A stretch of 64,000 nt of DNA, taken from NCBI GenBank assembly GCA_025765615.1, contig JAIVFJ010000079.1:206649-270648 (forward strand), read 5' to 3'. This DNA is from Zopfochytrium polystomum (taxonomy: Eukaryota > Chytridiomycota > Chytridiomycetes > Chytridiales > Chytridiaceae). Positions 1 to 16,188 of the stretch are shown here, piece after piece (the stretch's first letter is position 1; each line of letters begins with the position of its first letter). The position numbers and the translations under genes are program-made. The notes beneath the pieces were generated by a model that was not told the DNA's origin, did no database searches, and saw only the letters and a program-made list of their open reading frames with translations.

Positions 1-3000
1 TAAGTCGAAGCGTCTCAGGGAGGGATGACGGGTATCGCGACGCAGCGTAAACAGTGACATCGTAGAACGGTTGACCAGGACGTTGCTGAAACATTGGCAT
101 TAGTTTGCAAAAACCCGTCAAACTTTCAGCGTCAAGTCACCTCTCTGTGCCTTCGTCTGCTAATGTACGAGGCAGCGAGGGACTCATCGATTTCAGCAAT
201 GGATTTTTCTGCTGCTGCCTTCTCCATGATGCTACAGGCGAGGTCGAGGTTGTCGTTAACGATCAAGTGAACGGCGTCCTCGGGCACCGATTGCTGCGTA
301 GTCATTTGTAAGCATTCAACCGATTAAAAAAGCAATTGCTCACCTCTGTGAAACCATTTTGAAGGAGAAGGTTTCGAAGCTGAGCCATCATGCTTATTCT
401 CAGCGGCTCGCGCGAGCTCACAGCCGCAAGATTGCCTGCGCGGCATCGTTTGAATAAGACGCACAAGTTTCGTAGACAAAAGACTTTGCATTACCAGAGA
501 GATTTTGCACCATCAGGTGGGCAGCTTTTCTCATGCGATCTTCGTTGGGCTCCAGCGCGAAATCCTTGAGGATAAGCTCACGAGTGGCGATTCCAGCAAT
601 CGTGATACTTCGTTCCACAACAGGTTGAACAATCTAAATCGAAGTTCTAAATTAAACCTACTCAAGTTCATATAACATGTGTACCTCACGAATGGCCCGG
701 TCAATCGCGATATGAACAATCCGTCGCATTTGCGGCTGTGTGCTGAATATAGACAGCTTTGGGTTTAATGTGATTTGGACCGAAAACGGGTAGAGAGGAT
801 CTGATAAACGAAATATTTAGGGTTAGGCATTCAGGCTGGGCGCACTGTGAGGAAATCAAACCTTGGTTTGGAGATGAGCCGCCTTGGTTGCTTGCGGCTT
901 CCTGGCCGTTGGCAGGTTGCAGGGGAGGTGAGCCGACGTTTTCAGACCCGTCGGCAGATGGATCAGGTGCAGTAGGACTGCTTCTACCGGCCCGCGCGAT
1001 TTCGCAAGGTAGACGTTGGTTCAATCTCTGTTTCAGTTATTAGATTTGCGAATGCCAATTAACGCGAAACCGTACCCTCAATGTCAAGGCCAATGTTCTT
1101 GCATAGAATAATGATCGGAAGCTGAAGATTCATCTTCAAGTCGGCAAAATGATATAACTCGGAGAGAAGCTTCATGATGGCCATGAGCCAAGGATTTGGC
1201 GGCTTGAAGACTTTGCTGGACTGACATTGCTCCAGCACCTTGCAGACGAAGGGTATTACGACAATCAGGCGATCAGAGTCGTAACCCTCTAAAAGCAGTT
1301 CCTGGCGGAGAAATGAGAAGTCAAAAGATGCGACGGCGAAATTGTGGGATGAAGGCATCTCCGCCGTTCACGCAGTACCCACTTTAAATGAAAGATTCTT
1401 GTGCTTAATTGGCCGATTTCGAGCCAAAGTTAATCCACCCAACCATGTACCAAGGTTGTTTAATAGCTGCCTCTCGGAGGAAGAAGTAACAGTCTTGTCC
1501 GAGTTAATCAACACACGGATGTTCAAATAAGTCTCATGCAAAACAATTTTGAATAGAGTCGGGAAATTTAGACCGTCCAAAAATGCAATGTAGAGCCCGT
1601 GGTTATTTGGCTCGATGCTCACGCGATTGACGACGAGGTAGTGGCTTAGCCATCTGAAGTTGGCCTCTCTCAGCTTCTCCTTCATATCGGTGATTTTGGA
1701 CGGCATGTTGTCAAAGGTCAGGTTGTTGATAATGAAGAGGAAGCGATCTTGAGTGCTCTCCGAGGGGACTTCATATGCTTCTTGGTCTGTCGCCTCCAAG
1801 AGTGTATCGGGTTTGACCGCGCCAAACACTGGAGGGTTGGAGGGCTTGTCTTGCGTCCCCGAAGAGGCGCTGTAACCTCCCTGGATCTGTTCTTCCGCCT
1901 TGGCAGCGTTTTCCTCACCGGGCACCAAGTTTTTGATCATCTTTGTGATCTCGGGATGAGCTTGATGCATGTGTGGTATCTGCAAGATCAAAGAGCAGAA
2001 ATTCGGCCAATCCGAGAGTTTCGCTTGAAACTCAAATAACGCTATGGATCCAAACTTGAAGTATTTTGAGTTTGCTGGCTGACGGAGCGATTCAAGTATT
2101 ATGCGTAATGCCTGGGCGACGTTTTCCTGGCGGACGTAAACTGACAAAATCATCGAACCAAATAGTCTACTGGCGGTGTGGAGGATGTCGTCGGGATAAT
2201 TCGGAAAGAACTGATACTCTTCAAACAGGACCGAAGTGAAATTGGAAAACACTTCCTGCTCCCTCGGGTTCGGTGACTCGCGAAACCTCTGAAGAAGTTC
2301 AACGACTTGAGGGACGGAAATTTCTCCGGAATAGCACTTGTGCAGAATCGCTGTCGCCTCCTCTTCGACTTCCGAAAGGACGTTCGACAGCCGCGGATAG
2401 GCACGGAAGCAGGCCGGAATCAGCTCTTTCAAAAATTCGGCGTTTTCTCGCGACATTGGCCTTCAATACGGGGATCAGTGGGGTGTTCGAAATGTGAAAA
2501 TCCTCAGGAAGCAGGCGTCGAAAATCACTTACGCGCTCTGAATGATGCGAAGGAAGATGCCTACAACTTGCACGGACAGAGGCACGACAGTTTGATGAGC
2601 GGATGAAGCGTCGGGTCTCATAAGCTGTGCTGCAACTTTGTCACGCAAAAACTCTAGCGTTGCTGTTATGAAAGGATTCCCGTCCAATCGGATTCGGTCC
2701 TGGAGCCACTTCTCCAAATTAAGGTAGTCCCTTCTTGAAGCAAGGGCTGCCAGGTCTATTGAGAAGGGATAGGACTTTGTTTCCAAAATTTGGGAAAGGG
2801 CCTATATTGCCAGGTTAGGAGCTCTGACGTCAACCTGGCAAACATGATCGGGCCACTTACTTTCATTTCTTGCGCAACATCAAGGATTCGCGATAGAGAC
2901 GACGAATCTTTCGAATATATGTGCACAAGGCCAGCTAAACATAGCTGTTGCGATATCTGCCAAAGCAGCGGCAGCACAAACCCTGAGTTGGGATGCCCGA

Positions 3001-4130
3001 TCAAGAACAAAATTACGAGGTTGGACGCCAATTCTTTCTGATGTATCGTCCACGGTGGCTATCAGGGTAAACCCGACGGTGCGCTTAGAACAGAGTTGTG
3101 GACAAAACGGGGGGGTACTCACGTTTAACTGGGCCAAACCGAGAACAAGAAGCTCCGGGACCTGCTGCGAGGCAAGGTCAAGAAAGCTTCTGGCTTCCTC
3201 CGCGACTTCCTGGATTTCTGCGAGAACCAGCAACGTCTCAATAAGATCAATTGAGTTCCAGGGCTGATTGAGAAACGCTGGCGGCAATCCTTTCAAGACT
3301 GCGGGATTTGGTATGACGCGTCGCGCGGCGCCGCTCAAAGTGAAAAGCTCAGGGACAACCTGCACCGCAAACTTGAGGAACGACAGCTGACCGCGTGGAT
3401 GCACCCACTTCCCAAAGAATGCGTCAATGGGAAACTTGTACAGGTCCTGTGAGGAGAAAACCGAAAGGAAAGGACGGTGTTGAGCTCAAGGGAGGAAGCG
3501 CTAAACAAGCTGACCTGAAGAGCGATCTTTGATGCTGCACAAATTAAGCGGATGCTGTGACCATCCATTATGAGAAAGTCCTTGTGATCCAGGCGGCGTA
3601 TGACTGTGAACCAGTCAAGTTCAGGTTGCTAATATTGCAGGATCGTAGGGGTGGAACGCGCGATTTAGTTTAGGAGGCGGCAGACGATGATCAGGGGTGG
3701 ATCCAGCCAACGGAGAGCAAAAAAGAAAAAGAAATGCCAGCATACGAACCACATCGTAGAGAGTTGTGACAAAGACTTCAATGTCCCACGTAGGTGGGTT
3801 CTTGATCTCGTTGGGCGGGATGCCTTTGAACACGGCCATTGCAATTTCCGGGAAGGAGCTTGCTTCGAGACCGGTGAGGGTCCTGCACATCATGATGAGG
3901 ATTCGAGCAATGACGTCTTCGGACAGCATTCGCTTCGCATTCATCGCAGTGATTCCGGCGTGCTCCATGGTCGCCACGAGGGTCTTGGCCGAGCCCGTGA
4001 CGGGATACCCAAGCTCGCGCATGAGCAGATCGAGGGGAATTGCAGGTGGCGAGGCGAATCCCGTCCCTGCGTGCATCTGACCGGCCGCCGCTGCCGCGGC
4101 AGCAGCGGCGGTGCTGGGAGTTTGAGCCAT
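1..4130 (-). CDS. CNOT1: CNOT1, scaffold subunit of the CCR4-NOT deadenylase complex (3' part missing)
   Basis: CNOT1 holds together the CCR4-NOT complex, which shortens mRNA poly(A) tails in the cytoplasm. The ATG at 4130-4128 is followed by a poly-Ala stretch and then CNOT1 N-terminal HEAT-like sequence. Clear exons are 4130 to about 3750, 3628-3515 and 3446-3123, with more down to position 1. The segment at about 1750-1075 (DRFLFIINNLTFDNM, LGTWLGGLTLARNRPI) is the MIF4G domain that binds CAF1. The segment at about 620-1 (VERSITIAGIATRELILKDF) starts the DUF3819 domain that binds CNOT9. The C-terminal NOT-box region lies beyond position 1, so the gene is cut by the window edge and not broken. 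It is divergent to the ZFAND4-like gene. The identity is firm; exact exon borders are by eye. Confidence 0.95.
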
Positions 4131-5888
4131 CGTGGGGTTGGGCGATTGGGGGAGGGGGGCACAACGTGCTCCTAGTGCCTGCTGCTGCTTCTACTGGTGC
4201 TGCTGCTGCTGCTGATGCCTGCTGGTGCGCTGCTGCTTCCGGCCTACTTCGGGAGTTGGCTGGGTGGTGGTGGTGGTGGTGGTTGGGTGGGTGGGTGGTG
4301 TTTTTCGCACTAATCAGCGAAATGATTTGATTGTTCGTTTGAATAGGTTTGGGTTGTTGGGTTGGTTGTTGAGATCGTCACGGGTAAGTTTGGATGGACA
4401 ACTGGAGAAAGCGAAGGGGTGGGGGGGTCCTTCCTTCCTTCCAGGAAGGACGGAAGGAAGGGGGGCGGGGGGCGAGGCGGGTTCCTTCGTTGAGGAGGGG
4501 AGGGAAGGACGGAGGGGAAGAAAGGGACGAAGGGAGAGAGGGCTGAGGGAGGGGGCGCGCGGCGCGCGGCCTGGAGGGAACGAAGAGCGGGAGAGCGAGC
4601 CAGACAGACAGACGGCGACCACCAAACAAGATTTTGTAATGTGCAGACGACTTTTGTTTGGAGAGCTTTTCCGCTTGGTTGGTGGGGTTTACAGCAGAAG
4701 CAGGGTAACAATCCGTCACCGAGCGTGTCGCGTGTTGGACGGCGGCGCGCGCGAGGCGCGAGCCCCTTCCCGATGCAGGGCTGGCACGTGTAGGTCGGAG
4801 GAAGGAGGGAAGGGGCAATAACCGCCTTCATGTTCGCCCCCTTAGCTGGACCCTCTGCATCATATTCCCTTGTGGCCATTGCCAACAATGTGATAAAGTC
4901 CTCGAATGCCGCAAGCGACACAGCGTTGCGCGCTTTTACTCGAATTCCTGTTTCCTTTGGGCAACTCTGTTCTTTTTTAGTTTACTGTACTTAATCGTAT
5001 GACGATGAGCGGCTTTTGGATTTGATTTATATGGCCCTAAGTACTGCATTGTTGTTGTTGACCCAGTTTTAAAGATAACACGTTCTCGGCCTCGCCTCCT
5101 CTTTCCTCGTCAAGACTTTCCTTGCCCCCTTCTTGGAGAAAGAGAGAAAGAGAGAAAGAGAGAAAGAGAAAGAGATATTCTCCTTCAAAGGGCGTGCGTG
5201 AGTTGGAAAGCGACGGACGGGACCCTTACTTTGAGTAATGACGGACATTGACCACCGTATATTTTCGTATTAAATGCCAAAATCAGTTAATAATGATCAC
5301 AATCATTCGTCATCGTCAAGTGCGCGTATGTGTCTGTGTGTGGTAGGAGACGACTTCTGAGTGAGTGATTTGCTCCGAGACTGGGGGGATGTCGGAGGCT
5401 GGGAGAGTGAGAGACTGAGAGAGAGTAAGAGAGAGAAGAGGCTGAGAGAGAGTGAGTGAGAGTGAGTGAGGGTGAGTGAGTGGGAGAGAGAGAGAGAGTG
5501 TGTGAGAGAGAGTGCGTGTGTGTGTATGTGTGTGTGTGTGAGTGTCAATGGACGCGGGTCGAGAGTGACGAGAAACGTGTTCCACCACAAACGAGGAAGA
5601 AGAAAAAAAAAAAGAAAAAAAAAAAAAGAATCGGATTGGCGGCTGCCCCAATCTCATTATTATCACTTTTTGAAGCGAGGGAGGAAGGACCCGAGAAGCG
5701 GGCGGGCGGACGGACACGGCGAGAGGGGAGGAGGTGGTAGAGTAGAAGGGAGAAGGAGGACGGCGAGGGACGACGGCGACGGCGAAGTCGAACAAGCGCA
5801 CTGCCTTTCCCCCCCTCACCCTTTTTCGCGCTTCGACCCCACCCAGCACGCAAAGAAACCAGACCCCCCAACAACCCTCCCTTGCTCC
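4131..5888. promoter_or_regulatory. Divergent intergenic region CNOT1 / ZFAND4-like
   Basis: This 1.76-kb gap separates two divergent genes and should hold both promoters and 5' UTRs. It contains CTG-rich sequence at about 4180-4215, GGT/GGGT repeats at about 4258-4300, AAGG and purine-rich tracts at 4430-4560, AGAGAAAG repeats at about 5140-5175 and a long GA/GT purine-rich stretch at 5404-5545. The open frames across it are low-complexity translations and show no recognisable domain. No convincing TATA box was identified. Confidence 0.5.
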
Positions 5889-6136
5889 ATGATGTTTCTC
5901 GAAGTCGGGACCATCACGGGCCGCATGTTCTCGGTCGAGGTGCTCCCGACCGACACGGTCGGCGACGTCAAGCGGCGCATCGAGGAGGAGGAGGCGATCC
6001 CGTCCGAGGCGCAGGTGCTGATCTTTCGCGAAAAGCACCTCGCCGACGACAACGTGCCCGTCAGGCAGATCGGGATCCAGGACGGATCGCGGCTGCAGCT
6101 GACCGTCGAGATGGCCGGAGGTGAGAGCGGGGTGTG

Positions 6137-6186
<50 letters not shown>

Positions 6187-9127
6187 CGTGTGCGGGTCGC
6201 TGTGAGCACGGGACGAGCGGGGCCCCTTGAAACTTCTGGCTTGAAGCGCGCAACGTGTGTACCTGTGAGTGTGTGTGAGCACGGGCGTGGAGTGGAGTGG
6301 AGTTGGGGTGTGAAAAGAGTGGGGTGGGGGTATGCGCGTCATGTGCGTTGGGGGTTGTCGGCGATTGTGGGCGGGTGCTTGTCGGGTTTTGGAGGCCCAG
6401 TTTGTCGACCGGTCGGCCCACACCACCACCCCTAGCTCCCTTACACACTCTCCGACTCCTCATATGACTCTCGCGGCACCCTCATTATCCTGCTTCTGCT
6501 TCTTGTGCCACCATTTCGCTAACACACAACACTACCACCCTCACCCCACCATCGCTACCACTCGCCAAAAAAAAAAAAAAACACAAAAAACACAACTAGG
6601 CCAGGGCCCAGTGAAACGGCCTCGCAAGCCCGTCAAGGACGAGTCCCTCGTCCTGCTCCTCTGCCGCCCCGACGGCCTGTACATGGTTGAAATCCAGCGA
6701 CGCGACGGAGAGAGCCGCGCGCACAACATTGTCAAGCTCTGGGACGGCGTGCCCGACTTCTTGTCCCCGAGCATGATGTCGAGTCCCACCACGTCGTCTT
6801 CTTCGCGGCAGCAACTGCTAGAGCAGCGGAAGCGGCGGAAACGGCGGCGGCGGCGGAGGCGGAGGCGGAGGCTGCTGCAGGAGCAGCTAAGGGGCTTGCG
6901 GTTGCTGGAGGATGGCGGTGCCGGGGTGGAAGAGGCTGTTCGGCGGGAGCAGCTTCTCGCGAGAGAAACTTCGGCGGGTGGGAACGAGGAAGATGGGGAG
7001 GACGACGAGGACGATGAAGATGACGACGGAGACAACGAGGACGACGACGACGACGACGACGACGACGAGGATGAGGAAGACGGCGACAATGACGACGACG
7101 ACGACGACGAAGACGACGGCGAGGAGGACGACGACCAGTACGACGGCGTGGACCGCGTCGGCGCTAGGTCCCGGCCAGAGTCTACGGCGTCGACGGTGTC
7201 GACGACCACGTTTCTGTCCATGCTGTCCGCGACTTCCAAACCCGGCGCTGTTTGCTCGGGCCTGTGCACACCGCGCTCAGACGGGCGCCACAGAGCGCAG
7301 TGGAAGAGACAGCAGTAACAGCACCGCCAGCAGCAGTAGCAGCACGAGTAGCGGCAGCAGGAGGAGCGGCGGTATGAACAGTCGTGCAGGCGATTTGAGC
7401 GACCGTGCAGACCCGGACACTGCGGACGAGGAGGAGGAGGAGGAGACGGTTGTTCGAGCCGTGGGAGGTGAAGGTGACTTGGAGAGAGGCAAGCCGGCGA
7501 GGAAACTCGGGCCCCGACCCTCGGCGGACGTTGACCGTGGCGGGCAGCGGAAGCAGCAGCCGCAAGAGCACGCTCAGGGCGGACGCGCGACGACACACCG
7601 GCGGCGGAAACCGCACGACCACGACGACCGCCGCCTGCCAAAGGAACTACTGGCGTCTTCCTCCCTCGGCGGGGCGGCGGCGGACTCGGACGACGCGTAC
7701 GTCGCGGACCACGTTCTCGATACGCTCCTGCACTTTCACTCGCTCTCCCCGACCATCAGCCACGCGCAGCCCCCGACGGCGTTACCGCCGCAACCCCTCC
7801 GCCGCGGCGGCGCGACGGCCGCCTCTTTTCCCGGCGCCGCCGCCGCCGGGTTTGCCGCGCCGTTCCCGACCCCGCGGCAAAAGCCGCAGTCTCGTTTGCA
7901 AGCAAAACACCCACCACCACCACCGCCTCCTCTTCCTCCTCCACCTGTTTCGTTTTTCCCGTCCTCGTCGTTGTCGTCGTTGTCGTCGACAGACAAACAA
8001 CAACAACAACAAACACAACTGCTACTACAACTACAACCTCACCCGCCGCAACAGACGCCGCAAAGGATACGACCACCGCGACGACCGTCACCGCCGTCGG
8101 AGGTGGCGGCAGTCGTTTCCGCCACGCGCCAGCACCAACATCACCGCCGCCGGCGTCACCCTCAACAGGAGCAGCATTTGCTGCCGGCGCCGTCTGCGCC
8201 GCCACCGACCAGCAGCAGCAGCAGCAGCAGCAGGAAAAGCGACCCTTACGGCGAGAACGCGCATCGCGGCGCCGCGTCGCCTCGGCGCCACCAACAACAG
8301 CAGCGACATGCCGCAGCCACCGCCGCCGTCGCCGCCGCCGCCGCCAGCAACAACAACAACAACAATAACAACAACAACAACAAGCCGCGCCCGGCGACGG
8401 CCATCTCGCTGATGCGGACCGCGGCGGACGCGCTCGGTGCGTCGGAGCGGGTGTTTGCGGTGGACCGGTCGCGGCCGGCGACGGCGGCGGTCGTGGGTGG
8501 GAGCGCGAGCGCGAAGAACAGGGCGGTGGTGGCGGTGGCGGTGGGATTGGCAGAAGCAGAGGCAAAAGAAGCGGAAGCGACGGCGTCGCCGCCGCCGCCG
8601 CCCGTCCTGCCGCCGCTGCCGCCGAAGACGACAGTGGCGACGACGACGACGACGACGCGGCCGCCTCGGCGGGCGCCTGCCGTTGGCGGTGGTGGCGGTG
8701 GTGGTTCAGGTGGAAGCAAGGCAGTGCGGTTTGCGTCGGTGGCACTGGGAAGCGGCGGAGCGGGTGCGGGAGGAGGAGGAGGAAGAGGAAGTGGAGGAGG
8801 AGGTGGCGCGCAGCGCACCGCGAGAAAGAGTGCGACGACGACGATGACGACGGCGTCGCTGTCGTTGTCGTCGTCGTCGTCGTCGTCGATGTCGATGTCA
8901 ATGTCAATATCTTCATTGACACACCCGTCGTCGTCGTCGCCGTCTTCGTCGCCACACCGCTCGCCAACATCATCCTCGTCGTCATTATCGCCGCCCCGTG
9001 CACCCGTTCCTGCGCGTCCCCCTTCCCGTCATCCTCCCGCCGTCCCTTCCCTTCCTTCTCCACTACTTCCAGCAGCTCCCTCGCCTCCCACTCAAACCGC
9101 CAACAGCAGCAACACACCGACGACAAC

Positions 9128-9159
<32 letters not shown>

Positions 9160-9365
9160 CAGCACACCCGCACCGGTGCGCCGAGTGCGGCAAGAAGCTC
9201 CGCGCGGCGACGACGTTTGCGTGCCGGTGCGGGCGCGGCGGGTTCTGCGGCGAGCACCGGTACTCTGACCGGCACGGGTGCGCGTACGACTACAGGGCGG
9301 CGGGCGCGCGGGCGCTGGCAAAGGAGAACCCAAAGGTGGTCGCGAGCAAGCTGGACAAGATTTGA
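5889..9365 (+). CDS. ZFAND4: ZFAND4-like protein: N-terminal ubiquitin-like domain, C-terminal AN1 zinc finger
   Basis: The ATG at 5889 opens a ubiquitin-like domain of about 77 residues ending in Gly-Gly. An intron (6121-6599, donor GTGAGA, rich in GT repeats) interrupts the codon after it. Exon 2 continues with GQGPVKRPRKPV and LVLLLCRPDGLYMVEIQRR, matching the block after the ubiquitin fold in animal ZFAND4. A poly-Arg stretch, a long Asp/Glu tract (about 6990-7140) and about 600 disordered residues follow. The frame changes near 7200; an 85-nt GT-AG intron (7196-7280) joins the frames exactly. The C-terminus (9169-9362) is an AN1 finger ending in NPKVVASKLDKI, close to the animal protein. 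The role is inferred to lie in ubiquitin-linked protein quality control. Identity is sure; the long middle exon is less so. Confidence 0.9.
6139..6184 (+). repeat. (GT)n microsatellite in ZFAND4-like intron 1
   Basis: A nearly pure GT array of about 23 units lies just downstream of the splice donor at 6121. Confidence 0.95.
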
Positions 9366-9909
9366 AAAGAGGAAAAACACACACATCACGCTCGTTCACA
9401 CATCACACATCACACACGCACACACACGCACTCTCTCTCTCTCTCTCTCGCTCTCTCTCTCTCTCTCACTCCCACTCTCGCTCTCTGTCTCTCCTCTACG
9501 CACACACATACAAGCAACCGGCAACAAAACCAGCCAAATACGAAGAGAAAAAAAAACAGACACCATTTTTTGTTTTTTTTCTTTTTTTTTTTTTTCGTCC
9601 TCATTTTTGTTGTTGTGTTGTTGTTGTTTTCCTTTGATCTTTTTTCTTGTTGTTTGTTGTTTGTTGGAGGGGCTGGGTGGCATCAAGAGATCGTTTTTGA
9701 TCGTTGGTGCCTTCCTTGTCAAACAAACTCCCTCCTGGCGATCGCTGCAGTCAGTCCTTCTTCTTCTACCCTCTCCCTTCGCCCCCCCCCCTCCTCCCCC
9801 CCCTCACTCCCCGCGCCGCGAAACCCCCCCTACCTTCAAGGAAGAGAAGGAGAAAAAAGGAACAAAAAAGTAAGAATAAATAACAACGTAATACATACAT
9901 ACATACATA
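9366..9909. other. Intergenic region ZFAND4-like to TIM9
   Basis: The 544-bp gap carries CA- and CT-rich repeats (about 9400-9485), a T-rich run (about 9570-9596) and pyrimidine-rich sequence up to the TIM9 start. It should include the ZFAND4-like 3' UTR and the TIM9 promoter. No gene seen. Confidence 0.5.
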
Positions 9910-10031
9910 ATGGATCTCGCCGCGCAAAAACGAATCGTACGTATCACAACACATTTCTTTTGTTTTCTTTTTTTTTGTTTTTTTGGAAGCCCTCCCCATA
10001 ACTAAAATACTACCCTCCCTCACCTCCCCTT

Positions 10032-10069
<38 letters not shown>

Positions 10070-10145
10070 CCCCCCCCCCTCAAAAAACCAACCAACCAAA
10101 CAAAACAAACACACAAACACAAACAACAACACCAACACCAACAAC

Positions 10146-10176
<31 letters not shown>

Positions 10177-10418
10177 AGGTCAAGGAAAACTACGCGTCCA
10201 ACGCCAGCATGGTCGACACGTGCTTCCGGCAGTGCGTCGACGACTTCACGTCCAAGCTGCTGACGGGCAAGGAGGAGCGCTGCCTGTCGCGCTGCGCCGA
10301 AAAGTTTCTCAAGTTCACCCTGCGCGTCGACTACGCCGCCGCCGTCTACGCAAAGACGCAGGAGCTGTTTCCGTCGCAGAACGGCGGCGGCGGTGCTGCG
10401 AATGCAACGGCGCAGTGA
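9910..10418 (+). CDS. TIM9: TIM9, small TIM chaperone of the mitochondrial intermembrane space
   Basis: TIM9 forms a hexamer with TIM10 that carries hydrophobic precursors across the intermembrane space to the inner-membrane TIM22 machinery. Exon 1 is 9910-9936 (nine codons). The intron 9937-10178 has donor GTACGT and acceptor TTTAG and holds two A-runs of 34 and about 27 bases. Exon 2 is 10179-10418 and ends in TGA. The 88-residue product has the twin CX3C motif (Cys24/28 and Cys44/48). VDDFTSKLLTGKEERC and CAEKFLKFTLRV fit TIM9 better than TIM10. It faces MCM5 tail to tail, 298 bp apart. Confidence 0.93.
10033..10066 (+). repeat. Poly-A tract in the TIM9 intron
   Basis: Thirty-four consecutive A residues within the intron; a second A-run (about 10147-10173) stops just before the TTTAG acceptor. 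Confidence 0.95.
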
Positions 10419-10716
10419 ACGATGAATGAATGAATGAATGAATGAATGGAAAAAAAAACAAAAAAAAAAAAGGGGGTGGGAAATGAATGTTTGTGGGGGC
10501 AACGCACTGGATGGATGCTACTGCTGCTACTGCTTGTTGCTTTTACAGGGGGGAAAACGCGAGATAAACAACAACAAAAAAAAAAAAAAAAAATTCAAAA
10601 CGAAAAAAAAAAAAAATTCGTAACAGAAAAAAAAGTCATTCTTGTTCTACAGCCCCCAACCACTGCTACCAACTACCAAACTACCAAACTACCAACTCCT
10701 TTTTTCTTTTCCTTTT

Positions 10717-14661
<3,945 letters not shown>

Positions 14662-15919
14662 TGTTGTTGGTGGGTGAGTGTGTGCGTGTGTTGGGGATGT
14701 GGGTGTGTTCTTTGCTGAAGGGTAGCGGGCAGCGAGCGTAGCTAGCGGGCGTTGGCGTCGGCGGCGATCGGGATGGCTTTTGGGATTGGAATTTGGATGT
14801 TGGATTTGTGTCCGACCGTCCGAAGAAATGAGTCCGCTCCCGCACGCGCCCAATCGGCTTCCTTGTCACGAACGTGTCCGAAAGTCGTCCACTATGCCCT
14901 TTCTTGAAATAGGTTCAAGGAATGGACGTAACCAAGCAAGCAAGCAAACAAGCCAGTCAAAAAAAAAAAAAAAAATTAAAAATTAAAAATTAAAAAATAA
15001 GGAAGGAAGGAAAAGGAAGGATTCTACCCTACGTTAACTTTTATACTTTACGATGTACATTCTGATTCGTTTCCTTTATTTTACCTTCTTTTTTTTTTTA
15101 TTGGTTCGTTAGTCTGCGGGCCAAAAGCTATAGTTTTCCGGGCTGGTCGGTCGGTTGGTCGGTTGGCTGGGTTTTGGCTTAATGCTCTCTCTCGCGTGCC
15201 TGCCTCCCAGCCAGCCAACTCCTGCCGCTGCTGCTGCGACACGTCGCGAGGTCGGGTACAACTGGCAACGCGGAGAAAGTCGGCGGTGCCTCCCCACGGG
15301 ACGATTGGAAAAAAGCAAAAGGAGAAAGCAAAAGGGCGGGCGCTTCACTCGTTCGATTGTTAAAATAATGGGAAGCCGGAGGAAGGCGAGGGAAAGGGTG
15401 AGCGGGGGGAAGAGGAGAGGCTGCGAGTCCCGCGAGGTGGGCCTCCCTTTTAAAAAACAAGACGTTTGAAGAAGAGAAAGTGAAAAAAAAAGAAAAAAAG
15501 AAAAAGAAAAGACTAGGCGCAAAGTACAGAAACACAGCAAAAAAAAAAAAAAAAAAAACAAAACAAAAAAAACTAACAATTATAAGAATAACATTTCGAC
15601 AAGGTAGTTAGTTGCATGCGAGTTGTTGTTGTTGGACTTTTTGCTCGGTAAAAGTGGAAAGAAAGGAAGAGAACAAGAAATGGGCCGGAGTGAGGGAGAG
15701 CGATAAAATAATCAACTCAGCGAACTTTGTGTACTTCAAGAAGGAAAAAGAATAAAAAATAAAAAAGAAAAACGGTAGGAGATAAGCAGAATTAAAGTGC
15801 AAAGGTCGTTCGCCCGCTGCGTGGCTCACGCACACACACATTCTCAAACACACACACACACACACACACACCACACACACCACACACACACTCACTCTCT
15901 CTCGCTCGAGTGCGTCTTG
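14662..15919. other. Intergenic region MCM5 promoter / RB 3' flank
   Basis: The 1.26-kb gap between two minus-strand genes should hold the MCM5 5' UTR and promoter (right of 14661) and the RB 3' UTR. It has an A-rich patch (14960-15000), A-runs near 15540 and CA repeats at 15847-15890. No supported coding sequence was found. Confidence 0.5.
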
Positions 15920-16156
15920 TCAACGCCGGACGCCTTTCATTGGGGTCGCGTTCACGTTTGTCGCCGCCCCCGCCGCCGGCGTTGCCGATCCGGCCGTGTG
16001 CCGTGTCGCCCCTGCCGTCCTTGCCAGCCCAGAGCTTCCATACAGCATCGCCTGACCACAAAGTTGCAAACAATAGAGTTTAAAAGGCGATTCTCCGACC
16101 AAAACAATAAAAAGAAAAAAAAAAAAACAAAAGGAGAAACCGTCCACCTACAGAGG

Positions 16157-16188
<32 letters not shown>

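Noticed and set aside
4310..4921. Overlapping open frames upstream of CNOT1
   Set aside because: Low-complexity Pro/Ser/Arg translations of purine-rich repeats in several frames at once; no conserved motif.
7196..7318. Frame change and TAA in the ZFAND4-like gene suggested a premature end at 7318
   Set aside because: An 85-nt GT-AG segment (7196-7280) joins the two frames exactly, so a normal intron explains it.
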